This document shows positions 14,840 through 19,433 of a stretch of 19,433 nt of DNA, piece after piece. This stretch comes from Bacteroidales bacterium (GTDB lineage Bacteria; Bacteroidota; Bacteroidia; Bacteroidales; UBA10428). The stretch is from positions 1-19,433 of the forward strand of contig JAFGOZ010000542.1 in the NCBI GenBank assembly GCA_016926235.1, in the 5' to 3' direction. The translations under genes were made by a program, and so were the position numbers. The notes under the pieces were generated by a model, which had not been told where the DNA came from, did no database searches, and was given only the letters and a program-made list of their open reading frames with translations. Position 1 is the first letter of the stretch; each line of letters begins with the position of its first letter.

Positions 14840-15591
14840 TAATCACGCAGTTTACGTCCGGTCAGTTTAAGAAAAACTTTCTCAAGGTTGTTACAATCGT
14901 CGTGCTCACAGATGATATCTTCAGGTTTGCCTTCTGTCACCAGTTTACCATAATCAATGATAGCAAGCCGGTCGCATAACTCCTGAGCATCAATCATCAG
15001 ATGCGAAGTATAAATTATGGTTGTGTTATTATTTTTTAGTTCAACCAAAAATTCACGTATGGTATTTTGAGTTTGTACATCAACTCCTACAACGGGTTCA
15101 TCCAGAAAAAGAATCTTAGGATCATGCAGCAGACCTGCCAATAAATTTATCCTGCGTTTCATACCACCTGAGAAGTTTTTAATTTTCACATTTTTATAGT
15201 TTTCCAGGCCTAACCTGAAAAGCAGCATTTCTATCTTCTCAATTAATTCCAATTTATTTAATCCGTAAAGACTTCCAAAGTAGAAAAGATTTTCAAATGC
15301 TGTTAATCTTTCATAAAGTGCAATATCCTGTGAAACCACACCAATAAGACGCTTAATCCTTGAACTGTTTCGTGTAAGTTCCATTCCTCCTATAATAATA
15401 TTACCCAGCGAAGGTTTAAGCAATGTACAAAGTACCGATAAGGTAGTTGTCTTCCCTGCTCCATTTGGACCAAGAAGTCCGAATATTTCACCTTCATATA
15501 CCTTAAAAGATAAATTGTCGACAGCAGGTTCTAATTTCCCTTTATAAGTTTTTGTCAGATTTTGTATGTCAATAATTGCAGAACGCTCCAT
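14839..15591 (-). CDS. ABC transporter ATP-binding protein, ABC-2 exporter type
   Basis: A 250-residue ATPase of the DrrA/CcmA/NodI-like group that powers ABC-2 exporters. Motifs: Walker A GPNGAGKT at residues 41-48, Q-loop Gln88, signature FSGGM at 140-144, Walker B ILFLDEP at 160-166, and His197 in TSHLM. The VVGVD sequence directly after Walker B is the exporter-type D-loop region. The start ATG directly abuts the stop of the BtrH-like gene (no gap), and its own stop overlaps the permease start by one base. It therefore belongs to the same transcript as DarA, DarB and the BtrH-like protein. The exported substrate is inferred, not shown. Confidence 0.95.
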   Translation of the reverse strand: MERSAIIDIQNLTKTYKGKLEPAVDNLSFKVYEGEIFGLLGPNGAGKTTTLSVLCTLLKPSLGNIIIGGMELTRNSSRIKRLIGVVSQDIALYERLTAFENLFYFGSLYGLNKLELIEKIEMLLFRLGLENYKNVKIKNFSGGMKRRINLLAGLLHDPKILFLDEPVVGVDVQTQNTIREFLVELKNNNTTIIYTSHLMIDAQELCDRLAIIDYGKLVTEGKPEDIICEHDDCNNLEKVFLKLTGRKLRD

Positions 15592-16596
15592 CTATCGGAT
15601 AGCTTTGTCAATTGCCAAATAAACCTTTTTTTCACCTTCGGCAATGTTATTTAGGAAATCAGACAGTTCATCATAGCTTTCAGTAGTCTGCCTTCCTTTA
15701 TATATTCTGCCTGCTTTTACAGCAAACTCTCTCCACATATCCCCAACCTTTGTCATTTCCACTGACAGTTCATTCAAAGCAGATAAGTTCAATATTTCTG
15801 ATGCTTCCTGCAGAAATGCAGAGAATAAAAACCTGAATCCGGCACCTCCTGTTCCAATTTCTTCCAACATTCTAATTACCTGACCCAAATATTGGGCAGC
15901 TCTCTTTTCTCCCAGCCGGTCGGGCCATTTAAGCATTCTGGAGCTAAGATACTTTATTCCGGTAACTCCGATAATAGGTCCGGGTAACTTAACCATTTCG
16001 AGAACAGTTCTTTTAAGGCCTTTAATAATAGCTTTTTCCAAATCAAGTTTTTCGGGAACATTTTTTACATAGTACATTTTCCCTTTGGGTGTAGCAATCC
16101 CCTGCGCATATCTTACTCTTTTCAGATCTTCGGTCGTGATTTTCTCTATATTCTCCATCACCGGATCACTGATCAGGTACTCTCCATTTTCACGGCCAAA
16201 AGCGATAATATTATGTGCATTAAAATGGAAACGGTAAGGAGTAGGGAAATATGTTAAATGGAAAACACCAACAACCATTCCGGTAGGAATGCCAAGATCT
16301 AAATTTGCATCGAGCGCAAGCATAGCCTTTTCCGGATTCTTGAATTTTTGCACCTTCATCTGGATTCCAAGAGCTTTGGCTGTTCTTTTAAATATTACTC
16401 CCGGCATCGGCCTGAACGATGTTACAGGTATTCCGTTCAGTTTATAGAAAGGCAGATAGGAGAAATACAAACCAGAACCAATACCAAAGATCATAGGTTC
16501 GCTAAGATCAATTCCATGAAAACGAAGTAAATTTGAAATAACCCCATTCTCACAGTGTGCCGACATTTTATGCTCAAAGTCAATCTTCATTTTCAT
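15592..16596 (-). CDS. BtrH-like acyltransferase (BtrH N-terminal domain, DUF4872-like C-terminus)
   Basis: About 334 residues. The start MKMKIDFEHKMSAHCENGVI, with the His-Cys-Glu cluster HCENG, followed by ISNLLRFHGIDLSEPMIFGIGSG, is the BtrH N-terminal domain (PF14399-like), a papain-like/peptidase-related fold; the His/Cys pair is the likely catalytic site, with the later FHFNAHNIIAFG supplying another conserved His. Residues about 195-330 match the usual helical C-terminal extension. In butirosin synthesis BtrH moves an acyl group from a carrier protein to an amine, so here it may transfer an ACP-bound acyl group to an amine or hydroxyl acceptor. ATG at 16596 is preferred to the TTG one codon upstream; another ATG lies at 16590. 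It overlaps the upstream gene by 17 bases and directly abuts the ATPase gene. Confidence 0.85.
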   Translation of the reverse strand: MKMKIDFEHKMSAHCENGVISNLLRFHGIDLSEPMIFGIGSGLYFSYLPFYKLNGIPVTSFRPMPGVIFKRTAKALGIQMKVQKFKNPEKAMLALDANLDLGIPTGMVVGVFHLTYFPTPYRFHFNAHNIIAFGRENGEYLISDPVMENIEKITTEDLKRVRYAQGIATPKGKMYYVKNVPEKLDLEKAIIKGLKRTVLEMVKLPGPIIGVTGIKYLSSRMLKWPDRLGEKRAAQYLGQVIRMLEEIGTGGAGFRFLFSAFLQEASEILNLSALNELSVEMTKVGDMWREFAVKAGRIYKGRQTTESYDELSDFLNNIAEGEKKVYLAIDKAIR

Positions 16597-16993
16597 CAAT
16601 ATTTCTTAATTCATCGATGTTTTTCAGTCCAAAAGTATATAGATATTTCTCCAATTGCTTATTTGTAAGTTTGTTAAAAACAGAGGGCTTAAAATGTTTT
16701 TTTACTTTGATTTTGGAATATCCCGTGTAAGCGGCAACCAGTTTTACGTTCATCAAACATCTTATCATGTGATAATATAAAGGACTTTTAAATCCTTCCT
16801 TTACCAACTTTCTGGCATCATTGATTTTAATATTTTCTATTTCCCATGCTTGCTGTAAAGCTGTATTCTTTGGATCCCAACCGACACTTTTAACAGTTGT
16901 GTATTTACCGTTTTCGTCAAGGGCATATTGAACATCGCGGGTTTTTCCTTCAAATAAGTTTGCATCATCCTGCGGTACTTCGTTAACTTTCAT
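16580..16993 (-). CDS. Conserved-looking protein of unknown function in DAR cluster
   Basis: A 137-residue protein I do not recognise. It has no signal peptide and no transmembrane segment, and is soluble and highly charged. The N-terminal part is acidic and ends with a YALDENGKYTTVKSVGWDPK segment; residues about 42-70 form a likely helix (NTALQQAWEIENIKINDARK), then a helical KSPLYYHMIRCLMNVKLVAA region, a basic stretch KIKVKKHFKPSVFNKL at about 94-109, and a C-terminal helix with ELRNIDENED. The KVKKHFKP...FNKL...YLYTFGL pattern hints at a small helical DNA- or carrier-binding fold, but that is a guess. Its 3' end overlaps the BtrH-like gene by 17 bases and it starts 42 bases after the DarB stop, so it is firmly part of the operon and probably acts in the same pathway. 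Confidence 0.85.
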   Translation of the reverse strand: MKVNEVPQDDANLFEGKTRDVQYALDENGKYTTVKSVGWDPKNTALQQAWEIENIKINDARKLVKEGFKSPLYYHMIRCLMNVKLVAAYTGYSKIKVKKHFKPSVFNKLTNKQLEKYLYTFGLKNIDELRNIDENED

Positions 16994-17035
16994 TTTATTT
17001 GTTTAATTGGAAAACAATAAAAATACCTACAGTGT

Positions 17036-18172
17036 TTAAACCACGGTTATATGCATGTATGTATAAGAGAACCGGGCACTTTCAGGGATCATCATAAGTA
17101 AAGTCTCGTCTTTTTTTAATTTGCCAGAGCTAAAAAGTTCTTCAAGCATCAAAAATCCTGAGGCGGCTCCGATATTTCCGATTTTGTCAAGATTCGTAAA
17201 CCATTTTTCATCGTCAATGATAATGTTAAGTTCAATCATTGATTCTTTTATTTTTTTTCTGAAAAATTCAGATGAGATATGAGGCAGGAAGTAGTTAATT
17301 TTGGAAGGATCAATAGAATACTTATGTAAAAGTTCCTTTAGAAATATACCTCCTAATTTCGTGATATGTTTTTCGAGTAACCGGGAATCCTGTTTCAGAC
17401 TAAACACTGATTTATCTATCCACTCCTGAGGATCAAGTTCCCGCCATGGAGTTATTTTACCTTCTGCGTCTTTAATACCACCATAGTACATACAGGTTTC
17501 CATTTCATTAGCATATGATCGGATTTCTATCCAGTCTATCCTTAGTGAAATTCCATCATCGGATGGTTTGTTCTGCAAGAGAAGTGCGGCAGCTCCGTCA
17601 GAAAGCATCCATCGTAAAAATTCTTTTTCGAAAGCAATGTATGGATTATTATTCAATGCTTCCAGATATTTGGATTCTTCTTCAAAATTCTTCGAAAGCA
17701 TTGAGGTTGACTGAAGTTCTGATCCGGCACATACAGCATTTTCGTATTTTTCCAGGGCAAGAGCCATCCATGCATAATTTAATGCCCACATAGAACTATT
17801 ACATGATCCCGACGCACCCATTGCATCAACAGGTTTAATACCCAATTCACCATGAACCATGCATGCATGTGAGGGCATTAGTTGATCTGGTGAAGCAGTT
17901 CCGGCAGTAAGCAGTTGAATATTTTCTGTTTTAAATTTATCTGTTTCTAATCTTCGAATTGCTTCAGCTGTAAGCTCTGCATTTGTATGTGTTATATCGC
18001 CATTTTTATCAATAGCATAGTACCTGCATTTTATTCCATTATGACGCAATACAATTGCTTTTGATTTAGATTTAAACCCTCTTATCCTGCCAAGATATTC
18101 TTCCATTTCATCATTATAAACCGGCTCATTGGGAAGAAACTTTGATATATTTGTAATGTAAACGTCTGTCAT
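17036..18172 (-). CDS. darB: Ketosynthase III-type DarB, dialkylresorcinol/cyclohexanedione-forming
   Basis: A 378-residue FabH/KAS III-like condensing enzyme. The triad is visible: Cys124 in GASGSCNSSMWAL, His298 in FLPHISSEF, and Asn333 in IGNIGAASGF. DarB of Bacteroidota and Photorhabdus joins two carrier- or CoA-bound acyl chains (a beta-ketoacyl and an alpha,beta-unsaturated thioester) and cyclises them to a 2,5-dialkylcyclohexane-1,3-dione; DarA then aromatises it. The longer-than-FabH length (about 320 in FabH) and the insert with NNNPYIAFEKEFLRWMLSDG agree with this subfamily. It lies 47 bases after the DarA gene and 42 bases before the 137-residue gene, all in one direction. Assignment rests on sequence features plus the adjacency to DarA; the acyl substrates are unknown. 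Confidence 0.9.
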   Translation of the reverse strand: MTDVYITNISKFLPNEPVYNDEMEEYLGRIRGFKSKSKAIVLRHNGIKCRYYAIDKNGDITHTNAELTAEAIRRLETDKFKTENIQLLTAGTASPDQLMPSHACMVHGELGIKPVDAMGASGSCNSSMWALNYAWMALALEKYENAVCAGSELQSTSMLSKNFEEESKYLEALNNNPYIAFEKEFLRWMLSDGAAALLLQNKPSDDGISLRIDWIEIRSYANEMETCMYYGGIKDAEGKITPWRELDPQEWIDKSVFSLKQDSRLLEKHITKLGGIFLKELLHKYSIDPSKINYFLPHISSEFFRKKIKESMIELNIIIDDEKWFTNLDKIGNIGAASGFLMLEELFSSGKLKKDETLLMMIPESARFSYTYMHITVV

Positions 18173-18219
18173 TAAATACTATTTTAATTCCTGATTCTCT
18201 ACCTGTAGCAAAACATTTA

Positions 18220-19131
18220 TTATAAATCTACACCTCTATAATACAAAATTTTTTTATTTGCAAAAGGGAAAAATAGTATTCTGATTATTACAAATACTAT
18301 TGTTACTATTGGAGATACAACAAAAAGCGCAAACAATAAGTATATTTTAAATAGTCTGATGCGTGGCTTTCTTTTTGCTTCGCCAACATTTCCTTTTTTT
18401 AAAGCATAAGCTGCGAATTTATCAAAAATCTTTCTTCCATTTCTTTCAATCATTAAAAGATGAAACTTGATATTCACCGCTTTCGCTTTTAGAAGCTTTT
18501 CTTGTAACGAATTCCATTTGTTATCGCTGAGGGTTTGGTTAATTATTTCGCCAAATTTAGCAGCCTCTGTAATATCTTTTCCCGATACACCAGCTTCGGG
18601 AAGTAGAAATCCGGCTTCCTTCTTTCCGTGTATCAACCATCTGATAATTGTAAAACCTGCAATATGGTTTTCGGTTCGGTCAACCAGAACTATATTTCCA
18701 ACCAGATTTGCCCCAATATCTTTCAATCTTTTTTTTACTATTTCCTGAGCACCAATCCACATGTTTCGTGCCCCGATTACTGTAATAACATTTTTATTCT
18801 TTAGCAAAGAAGCGGCCTTTTCCGTTTGCAGGAATGAGAAAAAAGGAATAGAGGGAGACATATACCAGGGCTGATAACATAAAATAAAAAGGTCGTAATT
18901 TTTTTCTTCGATATCCGATAAAGAATTTAATTTGCAAGGAATACCTTTTACAGATTCAGGAAAACAATCGAAAAATTCTTTACCCCATGGGAAAGGATAA
19001 GGAGGATCGGGTTTCAACTCTGCATAATAAACATTTACGTTATTATCTTCTTCCAGTGGAGTTGTTATACTGCGGGCAATTTTCCCCAGTTGACCAGACT
19101 GCGAATAATAGACTACAAGAATATTTTTCAT
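18220..19131 (-). CDS. darA: DarA, dialkylresorcinol-condensing enzyme (flavodoxin-like aromatase)
   Basis: A 303-residue protein whose N-terminal half is flavodoxin-like: KNILVVYYSQSGQLGKIARS at 2-21 gives the first strand and the phosphate-binding loop for a flavin, and LFILCYQPWYMSPSIPFF at 81-98 and VITVIGARNMWIGAQE at 115-130 are later core strands and loops. In known DAR pathways DarA oxidises (aromatises) the cyclohexanedione made by DarB. Residues about 261-290 (RIRLFKIYLLFALFVVSPIV, then TIVFVIIRILFFPF) form one or two transmembrane segments after a basic stretch (KRKPRIR), so the enzyme is probably anchored at the inner membrane where its lipid product is formed. It is the first gene of the cluster, with a promoter and two palindromes just upstream. 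Confidence 0.9.
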   Translation of the reverse strand: MKNILVVYYSQSGQLGKIARSITTPLEEDNNVNVYYAELKPDPPYPFPWGKEFFDCFPESVKGIPCKLNSLSDIEEKNYDLFILCYQPWYMSPSIPFFSFLQTEKAASLLKNKNVITVIGARNMWIGAQEIVKKRLKDIGANLVGNIVLVDRTENHIAGFTIIRWLIHGKKEAGFLLPEAGVSGKDITEAAKFGEIINQTLSDNKWNSLQEKLLKAKAVNIKFHLLMIERNGRKIFDKFAAYALKKGNVGEAKRKPRIRLFKIYLLFALFVVSPIVTIVFVIIRILFFPFANKKILYYRGVDL

Positions 19132-19149
19132 TTTTTTCTAAAAGTTGCA

Positions 19150-19157
19150 CAAACCTA
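19150..19157 (-). promoter_or_regulatory. -7 box of the darA promoter
   Basis: On the minus strand this reads TAGGTTTG, an exact fit to the Bacteroidetes -7 element TAnnTTTG, 18 bases before the darA start. That would give a short A-rich leader of about a dozen bases. The matching -33 region (about 19177-19183) reads TTTTCC rather than TTTG, so the promoter may be weak without an activator. Confidence 0.5.
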
Positions 19158-19162
19158 AAAGA

Positions 19163-19183
19163 ATTTTCCAATTTTTGGAAAAT
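19163..19183. promoter_or_regulatory. Palindrome ATTTTCCAA-TTT-TTGGAAAAT in the darA promoter
   Basis: A perfect 9-bp inverted repeat (19163-19171 and 19175-19183) with a three-base centre. It covers the spacer and the -33 side of the proposed darA promoter, an ideal position for a repressor or activator dimer. No regulator gene is next to darA, so the protein that binds it would be encoded elsewhere. Confidence 0.55.
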
Positions 19184-19197
19184 CTATAATAGATTTT
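19179..19197. promoter_or_regulatory. Second palindrome AAAATCTAT-A-ATAGATTTT upstream of darA
   Basis: A perfect 9-bp inverted repeat (19179-19187 and 19189-19197) with one central base. It overlaps the first palindrome by five bases and lies directly upstream of the darA -33 region. The overlap suggests two regulators or two alternative binding modes; the AT-rich content makes chance more likely than for the first. Confidence 0.45.
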
Positions 19198-19368
19198 ATA
19201 CAATTCTCTTAGTATAATTTTGTTTGAACTACATTATTGTTGTATTGAAATAAAGAGAGTTTCAGCTTCATAAATTTAAAACGGGTTTAATGAATTGATT
19301 TTTTACTGCATTATATATGGTGACAGAGCAATGTAGGAATAACCCCAAAAAAAGATTGCAAAAAGTTA

Positions 19369-19398
19369 TTGAAAAAAGGAAAAAAGCATATACATTTG
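19369..19398 (+). promoter_or_regulatory. Strong Bacteroidetes-type promoter, probably of a stable-RNA operon
   Basis: TTG at 19369-19371, a 19-base spacer, then TACATTTG at 19391-19398 match the -33/-7 consensus exactly. Upstream is an A-rich tract (19347-19368) that could act as an UP-like element. Downstream sequence GCAGCCGCTTTTCCCGGGAG (from 19399) is suddenly G/C-rich and starts no protein gene in the 35 bases left, resembling the leaders of rRNA or tRNA operons in this phylum. The gene itself lies outside the window, so its identity is inferred. Confidence 0.65.
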
Positions 19399-19433
19399 CA
19401 GCCGCTTTTCCCGGGAGGGGATAAGCAAAGGAA

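Overview
The window looks like chromosomal DNA of a Bacteroidota species, probably in the Bacteroidales/Marinilabiliales part of the phylum. Evidence: AT-rich DNA, starts without Shine-Dalgarno sites, Bacteroidetes-type promoters (-33 TTTG / -7 TAnnTTTG), a glycosidase with a type IX secretion C-terminal domain, PF13568-like outer-membrane barrels, and DarA/DarB-type dialkylresorcinol enzymes. I cannot name a species.

Layout. Left edge: a 5S rRNA gene with a strong terminator, so the end of an rRNA operon on the + strand. Positions 213-761 hold no intact gene but contain the decayed minus-strand remnant of a protein gene. Positions 762-6678 (+): a TetR-type regulator, an outer-membrane barrel protein, a LolD/MacB-type ATPase, two FtsX-fold permeases and a periplasmic LolA-like protein. 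This reads as a regulated envelope export system that moves a lipid or lipoprotein from the inner to the outer membrane; the cargo is unknown. Positions 7005-9368 (+): a secreted multidomain GH30-type glycoside hydrolase. Positions 9516-10154 (-): a small outer-membrane barrel protein, ending at a terminator lying between the two converging genes.

Positions 10280-19131 (-): a ten-gene cluster built around DarA and DarB, which make cyclohexanedione/dialkylresorcinol lipids. It also encodes a conserved-looking 137-residue protein of unknown function, a BtrH-like ACP-dependent acyltransferase, an ABC-2 exporter (ATPase plus permease), an acyl carrier protein, a complete ketosynthase, a ketosynthase-like partner lacking catalytic residues (chain-length-factor-like), and a LolA-like carrier. 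Spacing is tight or overlapping except for 131 bases before the ACP gene, where a second promoter can be proposed. It resembles the flexirubin/aryl-polyene clusters of the phylum but is reduced: no ketoreductase, dehydratase, AMP-ligase, ammonia-lyase, phosphopantetheinyl transferase or MMPL exporter gene is present in the window.

Right edge: a very good Bacteroidetes promoter at 19369-19398 on the + strand, followed by a G/C-rich leader that resembles stable-RNA leaders. With the 5S gene at the left edge, this suggests the whole segment lies between two rRNA operons in the same orientation. The strongest candidates for something new are the reduced DAR cluster with its own ABC exporter and BtrH-like transferase, its unknown 137-residue protein, and the paired palindromes in the darA promoter.
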